Source: Rotaria socialis
Taxonomy: Eukaryota > Rotifera > Eurotatoria > Philodinida > Philodinidae
Direction of reading: 5' to 3'
DNA: 64,000 nt
Assembly (NCBI GenBank): GCA_905331475.1
Contig: CAJNYU010003002.1
Location: 1-64,000 of the forward strand
The position numbers were made by a program, and so were the translations under genes. Below, in pieces: positions 35,174 through 46,894 of the stretch. Each line of letters begins with the position of its first letter. The first letter of the stretch is position 1. The notes under the pieces are model-generated. The model saw only the letters and a program-made list of their open reading frames with translations, did no database searches and was not told where the DNA came from.

Positions 35174-35959
35174 TAGGCATGCACCGAACCCGGGTACACA
35201 CCGGGTAGTTCGGGTCAGTACTACCCGGGTTCGGTCGTACCGGGTACCCGGCACTACCCGGGTTTCATTATACCGAGATTCGGTACTGCAATTTGCTGGT
35301 ATACTTATACGTATCCTTCGAAGAATAAAAATGAATAATAAATAGCACCTATGGATTATATAGTAGATGATAAAAGATGAATTCATGTCAAAGATCCTTT
35401 ACCTTGCTCAACCTATCATAGTTAATCTCATTTATCAAGAACGAATACAGTTAAATGAGCTTCTTTTAATATTTATCTTGGACTCAACTACAAGAAATCG
35501 TTGAATGGTTCTCCTTATTAAGTTTTCCGGAAATGCAGATGTATGATTTTTTCCATCGGTCTACTAACAATATCAATACTAATAATGCTAATATCGATAT
35601 CAAAAGTACTAAATTGTATTGGTATTGGTAGTATTCGAATCCTCACATCCCTACTTAGACTATCAGAAGGATCATTTCAATAAGGAGAATTATTCGACGA
35701 CTTCCTGTAGCTGAGTTCAAGAGAAATATTCATAAAAGCTCATTTAATTGTATACGTTCCTGATAGATAAGATTATCTATGATCGATTGAGGAAAAGACC
35801 ATAAAACTTTGAAATAAAATCATTTGTTACTATCGATCTATAGGTACTATTTCTTATTCATTTCTATACTTCGAAGGATACGAATAAGTAGACCTTCGAA
35901 TTCCAGTACCGAATCTGGGTATGATGAAACCCGGGTAGTTCGGGTTCGGTGCATGCCTA
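35174..35959. mobile_element. hAT-type foldback element, 786 bp, with 8-bp target duplication
   Basis: ATCATGCC is duplicated exactly on both sides (35166-35173 and 35960-35967). The ends are TAGGCATGCACCGAACCCGG and the complement finishing GGTGCATGCCTA. An 8-bp duplication with TAGG..TGCACCG-type ends fits the hAT superfamily. The terminal GC-rich arms contain repeated ACCCGGGTA palindromes. Further in, sequences around 35440-35520 and 35680-35760 are also inverted copies, so most of the element folds back on an AT-rich centre of about 130 bases. No transposase is present. Confidence 0.85.
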
Positions 35960-36552
35960 ATCATGCCTTGTCATAGATAATGATGTATTACTTTGATGTG
36001 TATCAACATTTGAATTTGTGAATAGGTATTGTTAGTTTGATCAAGAACCCTGGCTGTTTCGTCTGTTGAATGCTTACTAAAGTTAATTTTATCTGAATAT
36101 AACATCTCAGAAAAAATATACATCAGGTTTTATTATATCTCTATTTATTCGACTTGTGAACTATTTTTTATATCAAAATAAAAAGAATATTCGTATGTTT
36201 TAATTTTTAGATTCATGTCTTCGTACGGAACAATTTTTTACTTTGATAGTAATCTGTCTTGTCTCGTTTGATTATTATTATCATCAAAGTGATCAAAATA
36301 ATATCATTGCCTATAATATTCCTGATCCAGGTAATTTTTCGAGCGATTTTTATTATAAAATTTATGGAATATTTCAGTAGAATGTACTGGCATTTTCAAT
36401 ATTTGTACTGATGTTGGCAAAGAACGACTGGGACGTCAATCCATGCGTGCAATACATGAACAAATGGATGGCGATAAAGATGGATTCTTTCAATCGTCTG
36501 AAAGTACTGATGTAAGATTTAAGATAAAAAAATATATTTTTACAATTGAATT

Positions 36553-36553
<1 letters not shown>

Positions 36554-36639
<86 letters not shown>

Positions 36640-36697
36640 NAATATTTAATATAAAAAAAAATATTTTTAAAATTGAATTCTTCCCCCCCCCCCCCCC
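36554..36697. repeat. Poly-G tract (86 nt), N, and poly-C tract in a STIM pseudogene intron
   Basis: Eighty-six consecutive G (36554-36639) run into a single N (36640), then AT-rich sequence and about fifteen C ending near 36697. The tract lies between the donor GTAAGA after SESTD and the acceptor AAATCAG before FIKEELES, that is, inside an intron. The AT-rich sequence before the G run (TTGAATTC) recurs before the C run. Homopolymer expansion at a gap is likely. Confidence 0.8.
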
Positions 36698-38534
36698 TTT
36701 AAATCAGTTTATTAAAGAAGAACTTGAATCAACGACGGATGCTGTGCGACATATTTCCAAAGGTTAATGTACAAATTACATTTAATGATTTATGGATGCA
36801 ATGGCAAAATAATCCAGGTTCTATTTTTTATTCTATTCATATCAAATAAATTTTTAAAAAGAGCTAAGTTTCACCGGTTTTTTACTTATAGTTTACAATT
36901 GGACAACAGATAATGTAGTCACTTGACTTGTGAATTTTTCACATTTACCACAATATGTCGAAAATTTGCATCGTAATCAATTCGATGGTCGAATGATACC
37001 AAGGTAAATAATAAAAAAAGACGAAATATCAGACTTGTTTACTTATAGATTTTTATTCATGTATATATACATTAATCATTTCAGATTTGGGAGTTAATGA
37101 AAAACACCATATTTCATCGGTTATGCACATTCACGATGTACGCGATAAACGGCGACTTATCATTAAAGACACCGATCTCGTACTATTCGGACCGTCACAA
37201 AGTTAGTCTATTTCAATTTTATAAGGAAATCGACTAATGAATTTTTACTCACTGTCAGTAGAACTTCATGAGAGTTGAAGAAAAATCGTAGCAATTAAGT
37301 TTCATTGAAGGGAAAAAAATCAAACTTCGAAAATATGTGTCAGGCCAATAATTTACAATCCATTGATAGTTAAAGAATATTTCAATCGAATTATACTACT
37401 ATCATTATTTACTAGAAAATTAGAATTACTTTTCTTATTTCTATCATGAGATAAAAGTTGTTTTCCATTCTTTTTTTTTTCAACAACATACATAATGTTC
37501 TGCAACTCCTAGATTAACAATCCAATTGGAAAATAGTTCTATTGATTGTATTCGATGGTTGGATGTTTTCCCCATTTATAATCTCATAATCTAACAAAAG
37601 ATATCATTCTTATATCAGCATTATTGATTTCAATGGTGTCTGTATATATAGATTTCTTCGTCAACGTCAAACACAAAAAAACATGAATCTAATATTACAA
37701 GAAGTTGAAACATTACAAACAGCTGAAGGCAATTTATTAGCTGTGACTGAAAAGTGGTAGATGTCTTCTTTTTTGCATTCAATAAATTAAATTCTATTTT
37801 AAGTAAACGAACTCAAGAAAAACAAACGCAAAAACTGAACCAAAATATTCTACATAAATGGCTAAATGAAATACAACAAATGAACGTCATTAACTATTTA
37901 GAAAATGAATAACATATTATTCTATTTTTAATCTCATTCAAGGAAGAAGCAGATGTATTTCAAAAACGTCGTGATTCAATGATCGATTATGAAGAACAAT
38001 TAAGTCTTGCATTACAACAAATTGAACAAATGGAACAATATCAGTATATTAGATTTGTCTTTCTATCAAAATAAAATTCTTTTTAGTTAAAAATTGCGTT
38101 AAATCAAGCAGAAGAACATGCTCAACAAGAATCATATGAACCATCAAGTGAATTAATTGATTTACTTAAACGTACTTATCGTACTGAAGAAATAGCTTTT
38201 GAAGTAAAACGAAAATTAACTGAAAATTCTTTAATGACAGCTAAAGAGCAAGTGAATAATAACAAAAACTTTTAAATGCTTTTTTTCTAATTATATATGT
38301 ATACATTAGATGAATAAAATATCTAAAATGCAGAAAGGAGTTTTTCATGCTCTACGAATTGCACATACCAATTGTATAGTTAATGTTAAGTAAGATATTT
38401 TGTTAATTTTTTTATGATTTATTCTTTTTTTTCATTTCATAGAGAACGATTAACTGAAATTCATGATGAATATGTAGAACGTGAAGAACGTTGAAATCGA
38501 ATTGGACTTTTACTTAATCGTGATGATTTGAGCA

Positions 38535-38874
38535 CAAGGTTGCCACCTGATTAAGTCCAAAAAGCGGGAAACTGATCTTAAAAAGCGAAAAATAGCGGAA
38601 AGAAAAACAAAAAAAGCGGAAGCTTATATTGTTGCAGATTTGTGGTGCTTCTGAGAATATTAGGCATTTTTTTTAAATATCTATTGGATTTCTTTTTATT
38701 TCATCAAAGTTTCAAAACATAAAAGAATGACGGCTCACGGTATTTGTGAACAATAAGAATTGATTCAATAATATCAAATATTATTCTGTACGTAGGTTTG
38801 ATATGCAACACGTTTTATACGAAAAAGCGGGACAGCGGAAAAAAATTGAAAAAGCGGAAGAGGTGGCAACCCTG
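38535..38874. mobile_element. hAT-type MITE, 340 bp, inside a STIM pseudogene exon
   Basis: TTTGAGCA is duplicated on both sides (38527-38534 and 38875-38882). The ends are CAAGGTTGCCACC and GGTGGCAACCCTG, inverted with one difference. Subterminal AAAAAGCGG repeats occur in both arms. After removing one duplication the host frame continues as LSNSGLSIPIV, matching the position of the intact gene's variable segment. No coding capacity. Confidence 0.88.
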
Positions 38875-38990
38875 TTTGAGCAATTCAGGATTATCAATAC
38901 CTATTGTATATCGTAGCAATGAATCCCCTCGTCTTCATACGTGAACATTTTCATCATTGTCTGCAGTCTTATTTTCAAGTTTTCTTTTTG

Positions 38991-40062
38991 TTAATTAAAT
39001 TTATTGAGAAATACATGAATGAAAACTTATATTTTATTCTCAGTCCGTTGAATATATATTGTGTTGTGTTAGTACAAGTCGAAATACCGACGAATAGATA
39101 ATCACTACAGAAAAACAATCACACTTCAGATATAAAATAGTATATATTGATTAGCTTTGTGCTACTGATCTATAAATAGTAAAAGTACATGTAACTAATC
39201 ACCAGTATTATAAGACCCGTTCAACGATAAATAAATCAAGTAAGATTAACTTTGTCAAATTAATGTATGCTAGAGAACGATCCCGTTGTTTTTCGATTTT
39301 ATTTTTGAAGTATTTCTAATAGATAGTGGCTAATGTTTTCATCAATTTTCTTTCTCTATTCTGGCAGCTTCATTGGTCTTCATGATTTAGATAACCACGC
39401 AGCTACATAATGTTGTAAAATAATAAGGACAACAAACAATATCCACAAACTATGTCATTAGTTAGTCATACAATCACACTGCGTATCAATCATTCTGATT
39501 TAATTGCTTTCAAGAAAACGTGACAAACATTAGTCAAACGAATCATCATTGTTAGGTCTTAATTTTGCCTTCACACTCTTATAAAAATATGCGAGATATT
39601 TAAAATCGGAACAGAACAAACAAACCAATGGAATTTCATCCATCTAAATTGATGTGCTGCACTGTTTTTATGTCACGCATACTTTCTATATGATGTGTTA
39701 CTCTTAATTATGAAAGTATACATATCTGCAACGTTAATAACGGCTATAAACAAACAACTGCCGTCATCGCAAAGGTAAAAGATATGAAAGAAAAAGAAAG
39801 GCATTAATATTTGTCCCTCATCTTCCTCTTTTTTTTGTAAATATATAGAATAGAACAAAATACTACAGTCATGGGAAAAATGTTACGCTTGAACGGCTCG
39901 GTTTTCTCTCGACATATACGCTCATGTGTTTTTTTTATTTCGCTTTCTTTTCAATCGAATAGTCCTTCAATTTAGAAAAAAAGAAAAAGCGAAAGCGAAA
40001 GAAAACTAACTTCACGGTCACCTGTCTTCATTTGGATTTAGAGTTTGAATGATTATTAAAAG
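38991..40062. other. Intergenic stretch upstream of the GNAT gene
   Basis: AT-rich, presumably with the GNAT promoter near its right end. The first ATG of that gene is preceded by purine-rich sequence. No other feature seen. Confidence 0.45.
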
Positions 40063-41235
40063 ATGATGAACACACATAATTTACAGGATGAAGAAATCGA
40101 CGGAAGAAATAACATTAATATGAATGAAACACCATCAAAAAGGTCGCAAATACCAACACGATCTCGTCATTCAGCTAATTCAAATGGTATCATGGAAAAT
40201 GGTAATGTGTCATTATCAGAATCTATACCATCAAAACAACCAAAACAATTTGAAAAGATATTAGTTAATGAATCAACTTTAGAAGAGTCTATACATTCGC
40301 CATTAAATTATTCAAACGCAGTTATGTATCCATCAGAATCACCATCTGCACCAGTTCAAAGTTCACTTTCAACTGAAGCAACTATTGATCCTATGTCAAA
40401 ATATCAACAAATTGAATTAGCTACAGTTACAGATGATGACGATTATGATGATATTGATAGACATCCACAAAAATCTCAACAATCAAAAGATACTGGAACA
40501 ATTGATCATGATGCGTTTTTAACATCAGTTACAACGCTAAGCGAAAGTGATGTTATTGAAATACATGAATTTAGTTTAGCTGATATTGATGCATATCTTG
40601 ATATTTATTTTGAAGTACTTCAAAATCGTTTAGCTCATTTTATTGGTGAAGATGATCAAATACAACGATTTCGTACAGCAGTGAAAAGTCGAATTAATAA
40701 CGATTTAAATGCACGTGAATTTCGTAATGTTCTTCTTGGCAAAATAAACGGTGAAGTTGTAGCAGCAGTAACATTATCATTTCCTGAAGAAACAACAACT
40801 ATTTCAAATAATGATATACTTCCACAAGTAGATTCATGTATAAAATCAATGCGTCGTTGGATGGTACGAAACGCAAATTATATTCCAAAAAATACAAATG
40901 AATGTTACATTGAAATGATCGGTGTTAAAAATTCATATCGAAATCATGGTATAGGTGCAGCTTTACTTGAATGTGTTGAACATTTTGCTCGACAAGCAGA
41001 AGCACTTCTATTAACCGTTCATACTAATGGAGAACAATTAAGAAATTATTTTACACGTTTTGGTTTTATGATTGATCATTCAGATAGTTCAGCACTTTGG
41101 AAATGGGCTGTTGAACGGCAAAGTATTAATAAAATGTCGAAACTTATTTCGCTCGATAGTGGAAATAATTATGACAATGCCGATAATACTGGTAGTTATG
41201 TTAATGGAAGTATCGTTGAAAGTGAACTCGAATAA
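40063..41235 (+). CDS. GNAT-family N-acetyltransferase with long disordered N-terminus
   Basis: A single-exon frame of 390 residues; the first codons are ATG ATG AAC ACA. Residues 1-160 are Ser/Asn/Gln-rich and probably disordered. The GNAT fold follows: EIHEFSLADIDAYLDIYFEV (first strand and helix), RNVLLGKINGEVVAAVTLSF (strand 2-3 hairpin), CYIEMIGVKNSYRNHGIGAA (strand 4 and acetyl-CoA loop, motif R-N-H-G-I-G in the family's Q/R-x-x-G-x-G/A position), LLLTVHTNGEQLRNYFTRFG (strand 5 and the usual GF ending). The C-terminal 40 residues are again polar. The substrate cannot be told from sequence. It lies between the two inverted STIM copies and is the only gene there without introns, so retroposition is possible. 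Confidence 0.85.
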   Translation: MMNTHNLQDEEIDGRNNINMNETPSKRSQIPTRSRHSANSNGIMENGNVSLSESIPSKQPKQFEKILVNESTLEESIHSPLNYSNAVMYPSESPSAPVQSSLSTEATIDPMSKYQQIELATVTDDDDYDDIDRHPQKSQQSKDTGTIDHDAFLTSVTTLSESDVIEIHEFSLADIDAYLDIYFEVLQNRLAHFIGEDDQIQRFRTAVKSRINNDLNAREFRNVLLGKINGEVVAAVTLSFPEETTTISNNDILPQVDSCIKSMRRWMVRNANYIPKNTNECYIEMIGVKNSYRNHGIGAALLECVEHFARQAEALLLTVHTNGEQLRNYFTRFGFMIDHSDSSALWKWAVERQSINKMSKLISLDSGNNYDNADNTGSYVNGSIVESELE

Positions 41236-41929
41236 AATAATAGAGAGCGGAAAACAATCTATAAAGAAACAGGCAAAGCAGCTAGATATTTACTATCGAT
41301 TGTTTATGTTGGTTATTTTTGTTCATGTATAAATCAGAAAAAAAACGACAAGATTGGTGTAAAATTGAAGACATCAATTAGTGACATGCCATTATTTGCA
41401 GCCGAAAGGATGTAAAGACGTGTATTTCTAGAGAGAAAAATATGTTTCCATTTTTTTTAAAGTATAAAAATTCAATTAAATGAAAGAATAGTATTGAACA
41501 AAAGGCTTTCAAATAATTTTCTTAAAATTCTAATAAAAATAACAAATGAATGATGTTTTGTTTTTCTTCATAATGGTTAACTCGACTCAAGAATTTTGAT
41601 TTAAACATTTTAAAATCATACAATGTAAAATTCAACTAACTATTTATATGGACCAATCTTTTCTACGATGCATATGAGTAAATGATTCATTGCTAATAGT
41701 TTTAGTTGGAAAAAAAAACGGAAATAATTATTACTCATAGCGTAAAAATGATTGTACTAAGTATGCATTCAATTTTTGAGTGCTGAAAAATATTTTCTTA
41801 AAACTAGAAATAGATTCAATAGATTTTCATTATAGCCTTCGTGCACGATACAACTCTGTACGTTGATTGAAGTCTATTAAATCCGGAAGTTGAAGATCTC
41901 TCTTTATAAGTTCAGTTTTGTAGAACAGA
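41236..41929. other. 3' flank of the GNAT gene
   Basis: AT-rich, nothing recognised beyond likely 3' UTR. Confidence 0.45.
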
Positions 41930-41937
41930 ATGTAGAC

Positions 41938-42324
41938 CAGCGCTCCGTGTGGGACGGGATGGGACGAACTTTTTTAGAAAATTTTAAGCAGACAAGAAAG
42001 AATCAAAATCTCTTTCGATACGATTCTATGATATGCATACTATCGCTATCCATTAAAATTAAGATCGTTGTCTTAGATGACTTTTAAAAGCTTGTATTCG
42101 TTTTTTAAAAATATTTTTGGTAAATTGAACAACATATACCGAAAATGTTTTAAAATATGAGAATAAAATTTGAAAGCGGTCAGTTACGTCAATAAATATA
42201 ATTTTAATGGATAAAGATAGTAAGCATATAATAGAATCACCTCGGAAGAGACTTCGATCCTTTCTTGTCTGCTTCAAATTTTCTAAAAATGTTCGTCCCA
42301 TGGGACGTTCCACGCGGAGCTCTG
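41938..42324. mobile_element. hAT-type MITE, 387 bp, with 8-bp target duplication
   Basis: ATGTAGAC is duplicated exactly (41930-41937 and 42325-42332). The ends are CAGCGCTCCGTGTGG and CCACGCGGAGCTCTG, inverted with two differences. Beyond the tips, about 110 bases of each arm remain inverted copies (GGGACGAACTTTTTTAGAAA on the left). Both arms happen to give similar short open frames in opposite directions (MGRTFLEN..KQTRK), a by-product of the symmetry. Confidence 0.85.
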
Positions 42325-42332
42325 ATGTAGAC

Positions 42333-42989
42333 TATTTATTTGTATATTTTAGCTTATGTGATAGATGATAGCATCATTACAGTTTTTAAAACGTCATACT
42401 TGCGAGTGATATCGTTTACTCTGGTAATTAATTATGTGTCACCCTTAAGAATATATATTATTCAGACATAAAAAAAAGTGTGTACGATATGAAGGAAACT
42501 TTTTCTTTCGACGTATTCAAATGAAACAATAATGAGTGGCAAGAAGTCAAAGTATTGCATTTGTAAAAGTGTTCGAATATAATAAAATCTTTATTAATAG
42601 TTTTCTTTTTCTTATTATATTTTCAAAAACAAGTAAGAATTATCAATAATTTTCTAAATATATTGGCAATGAAAAAAATGGTGCCAATTTAACATTTATC
42701 TGAATATAACAGGAAAAAACAAAACGAATAAATAAATATTAATACAAACACGTGAATTCGTTACCTGTCTTCCTTTTTCACAATCACACACTGGCGCACA
42801 CACACACACACACACACACATACAAAGTGAAACGGCGAACAGATGTTATCACCAAATGAATAAAATTGACTTTAATTCATACAAGAAAAACAAATAAGTA
42901 ATAGAGAATAGTTGGAAAAAGAAAAGAAACCATTGAGATTGATGGGCAAGCACCGGCAATAGAAATAATAAAATAGATAAAAATTCGTT
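42333..42989. other. 3' flank of the intact STIM gene
   Basis: Contains a CA microsatellite (42797-42820). No coding exon recognised. Confidence 0.45.
42797..42820. repeat. (CA)n microsatellite
   Basis: About twelve CA units. Confidence 0.95.
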
Positions 42990-45900
42990 TCATGTAAGAT
43001 TTGCCTTTTTACCAAGACGCATATTTTGAAATGGCCTGAAAAGTTTTTGTGCCAATCTTCGACTTTTTTCTGACGACACTATAGATTGTTGATCATCGCC
43101 TACAAAGTCTGACATTTGAGATGTTGCATCACATTGTATGTTATCATCAAATATAGAATCACAATTATCTAGATGAAAATCAGCTATAGTACCAACGAAT
43201 GATTTTGTTTGAGCTGTTGCTACTGTTGATGATGATGATAATGATGTGTCAGCGGAATCAGGTGTATTGCCTCCTACTGAATTTGTATCTAAATTGTGAA
43301 GACCATTTGTTGAATAGGAATAAACTAATGTTGCCGTATTTAAAAGACGGTCAGTTGATGAACGATCACTTGATAAAGCATTGTTTACAATTGCACGCCG
43401 TCGTAATGTCGCTGATGAAGGGTTTGAATGGTCAAGAGAAATATCAATTTCATTCTTTGTATCTTGTTGAGCAGTTGAACTTGACAGTAATGCATTTGTT
43501 GCCGATCTGCGAATATTTAAATTGCTAAAAGAAATTCTATATTTTAATTTTATGAATCAAAATTATTAAATATTAAACCAATCTTTCATTGATTTAGAGA
43601 TCAGCACATCAATAAATTATCATTAATATTTTCAAAAATAGATTTTGTCAGATAGAATGCCAATAATAACAAGAATTGATATATTTAGACCCTATGAGAA
43701 TGTGTTGAAAATTTGTTTTTTCTCATCAAAACTTCTAACAGAGACCTAGTAGACGAATAAATAGCCGTCTATTAGATCTATTTACTCTGTATATGCTATG
43801 GAGATGTCAAAATATAAATAGTCTATATACTTTCATTGATTTATTTGTTACCCTTTTCTCAGTGAAATCCGTTGTAAAACTTTCTCTATAAACAATCTCT
43901 ATGCGAAAAAATAAATCAAAATTTAGGAAGCTTAATATTCAATAACATTAAGAGTATTAGTAAATTTTCAATATTTCAAATAAATTATTTCGTACCTATT
44001 TGTGAGACGCATTACTTGCGAATCATTATTTGCATTAAGTAAACTACTTGTTTCAACAGGTGTTCGTTTAGATCGAGAACTTGTATCTAAATAGAAGAAG
44101 AATTTATACAAGAAAATAAAAATAAAACTTCAGTATTTCTCATAAACATCATAGCCTAACGGTTGTGGTTTCACTGAAAAACTAATTATCAAATCCTATG
44201 TTTGAAATTCATTGATTAAAACTTTAGATACATTTATGAGTATCCAGAAATCATCAGAATAGAAGCGCGAGCGCAAACTCTCGAGCTAAAATTGTACTGA
44301 CGACTATCGAAAACTAAGTACCAAAAACATAAAAATGCTGAAGAAAAACATTTCTACGTCAAATAGAACTTTCGTTTTTCTTCTCGAAGTATCCTTCAAT
44401 ACAGCTGAAATAATGTTTTAAATATTTTTCATCAAAATAATAAAACCATCCAAAATTAAAAGCATTGCATACATGCTTGAGTGAGATGTTAGTGTTTTTT
44501 GACAATAAACGAGTGCGCGTCACTCACCTCGAAAACAGAAAACTAACCATAAAATCAAGATCATTATAGAAATATCTATTATATCAACACAAGTAGTCAC
44601 CTGATGATAAACTATTATTAGTGCCATTATTCGCTGATGTCTGTGATATTCCACTTGAATATTGATTGCCACTAATCGGCATTGTTGTTGATGATAATGA
44701 TGATGAGTAATTAATTAGATCTTCTCGATCAAGTATGGAAGAAATACGATTCCAACGTTTTTCACGTTCTTCACATTCATCCTGAACGATTGCCAGGCGT
44801 TGTCTAAACAATAAATATAATAAAATTCTTTTGAAAATCAAAACAATATAAACTTACTTTGCAGAACTTATCAATTCACTTATATTATCCATACAACCCG
44901 TATGTGCTATACGTACAGCACCGAAAAAGCCTCTTTGCATTTTAGAAATTTTATTCATCTAATATTTACACATATAATTAGAAGAGAAATGTTGAAATAC
45001 CCATATTTTTTTATTATTATTTACCTGATCTTTAGCTGCAAGCATTGCACTTTCGGCTGATCTACGTTTGACTTCAAACGCTAATTCTTCAACGTGATAA
45101 GTACGTTTAAGTAAGTCGATTAATTCATTTGGTGCATCATACGATTGATAATGAGCATGTTCTTCAGCCTGACGTAATGCAACACGTAACTAATGTAGAT
45201 AAAATTATCCAGAAATATTATTCTGTTTAAAAACTAATTTTGTTTCTTATTACTTGCTCGATTTCTTTCATGGCTAAATGAAGTTGACTCTCATGACCAA
45301 GAGTTCGTTCACGATGTTTTCGATATTTATCAGCTTCGTCCTAATGAAAAAGTAAAAGACATTTTTTTAAACCAATAAAATAGAATTATTCTTTTACTTT
45401 TGTTCGTTGCACTTCCATATACCAACTATTTAATACGCCACGTTCAACTTTTACTTTATCTTGTAATTCATTTTCCATCGCTTTCATTCTATTGAACAAA
45501 AACAAATATGTATTATTAATGTATCCTCCAAAAAACTGATTTTGTACCAAGGTCATTGGAATTTTTAGATTTTTGTAATTATGCCTGAGAAAAATATTCA
45601 TCAGAAGAAAGGTTCAAAAAGCATGATAGGAAATTTTTAATGTATTGAAAATGAAAACAAATAACTACCACTCTCATCATATAAATCCTGTTTTACAGAA
45701 TAGCTTTCAAGTACTCAATGTCAACTTTCTCATCAAAACTTTTGGTAGAGAAAAAATCATTTTGTCTATGAAAGCTTCAAACTTAAAATATCTCATCATG
45801 CATCTATATCGTAATTTCTACTAGAACAGATCTAAAGATGATCATATATTTTAATTTCTTACTTTCCAGTAACAGCCACCAGGTCACCTTCGGCTGCCTG

Positions 45901-46894
45901 CAATGTTTCAAGTTCTTTTAGCATAGCTTTCATACTTTCTTGAGTTTTACGATGACGTATATATGCATATAAACAAGCACCAAAAGATATTAGTACTGCT
46001 GATATTAAAATAATATCTTTTATCAAATTATGTGTATCTTAAAAAACAAACAGACGTACAATACTAATTTAAAACGAAATGAAAGTTTACTTTGTGGCGG
46101 ACCAAATAGAACAACATCTGTTGATTTAATAATCAGACGTCGTTTATGTCTTGGATCACGTATATGCATAATAGCTGAAAGATAGTGTCTTTGATTAGCT
46201 GCTAATCTAAATCAATTAAAAAAGGAAGAAATCAATTAGAAGCCATTGAATTAAAACATGTTTTCGATTAAACCTTGGAATCATTCGACCGTCGATTTGA
46301 TTTCGACGAAAGTTTTCCACATACATTGGCAAATGAACAGATTTAACAAGCCAATTTATAACATCATCATTACTCCAATTATAAACTTAAACGATTAACG
46401 ATTAGATTATATCAAAGAATTCATGAGAAATTTACTAGCACTCTTTTGCCATTGCATCCATAGATCGTCAAGTGTTATTTGTATAGTAGCATTTTGAAAA
46501 TGACGATGTCGAATAGAGTCAGCTTGAGATTCTAATTCCTCTTTGATAAACTAAAAATATGCATATTCATTTAAAAAAGTGCATTATTTTTGTAAAAAAA
46601 TCTTACATCACTGCTTTCAGATGCTTCAATCATGCCATCCTTATCATCATCCATTTGTTCATGTATAACTTTGATTGCTTCACGACCAAGTCGATCTTTA
46701 TCAGCATCAACACACAAACTAAAAGCACCGGTGCAATCTACGGGATGCAAAAAACAAAAGAAAAACTTATGAAAACTCTTCAAAAGTAAAAATAACATAC
46801 CCGGATCAGGAATATTATAAGCAATATTATTATTGGTTTGGCATGATAGAAAACAATTGAGAAATAAAAATATGTAGATAACTATTGGATGCAT
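42990..46894 (-). CDS. STIM: STIM (stromal interaction molecule), ER calcium sensor
   Basis: Thirteen exons: 46801-46894, 46607-46737, 46436-46550, 46274-46385, 46091-46206, 45863-46037, 45398-45488, 45254-45340, 45025-45189, 44858-44958, 44601-44803, 43996-44086, 42990-43524; 671 residues, all joins in phase. Signal peptide MHPIVIYIFLFLNCFLS. The EF-hand has loop DDDKDGMIEASE. SAM domain: NWSNDDVINWL, YVENFRRNQIDGRMIPR. TDVVLFGPPQ precedes the single TM segment (DIILISAVLISFGACLYAYI). Coiled coil 1 follows, then the Orai-activating region with APNELIDLLKRTYHVEELAFE and MNKISKMQRGFFGAVRIAHT. The tail is Ser/Thr-rich and ends with a basic stretch (RRLAQKLFRPFQNMRLGKK) in the place of the family's lipid-binding polybasic end. 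In known STIMs, loss of luminal Ca2+ from the EF-hand lets the protein gate Orai channels at ER-plasma membrane contacts. An acceptor just before the start ATG implies an intron in the 5' UTR. Confidence 0.93.

Larger units (their letters stand above)
36211..38990 (+). pseudogene. Decayed STIM paralogue (stromal interaction molecule)
   Basis: Exon by exon it matches the intact STIM at 42990-46894. Recognisable pieces are AYNIPDP (36300-36330), the EF-hand exon (36378-36511, with HEQMDGDKDGFFQSSEST), FIKEELES (from 36708), the SAM domain (36892-37003, NWTTDNVVT and RNQFDGRMIPR), the post-SAM exon (37085-37201, ending TDLVLFGPSQ), coiled coil 1 pieces, and the activation-domain exon SSELIDLLKRTYRTEEIAFE (about 38090-38270). 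Damage includes a frameshift in the signal-peptide exon, another after DAVRHISK, a Trp-to-TGA change in the SAM domain, a frameshift at the start of the post-SAM exon, a Trp-to-TGA change in EREER(W)NRIG, and a hAT MITE in a late exon. The C-terminal tail exons are missing. The middle coiled-coil exons still have open frames, so loss is fairly recent or the remainder drifts slowly. Confidence 0.85.

Noticed and set aside
36443-36767. Two glycine-rich open frames
   Set aside because: They are translation of the poly-G tract in a STIM pseudogene intron, not proteins.
41890-42313. Two similar small proteins on opposite strands
   Set aside because: Both are translations of the same inverted arm of a hAT MITE.
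43199-43528. 109-codon plus-strand frame
   Set aside because: Antisense shadow of the last STIM exon.
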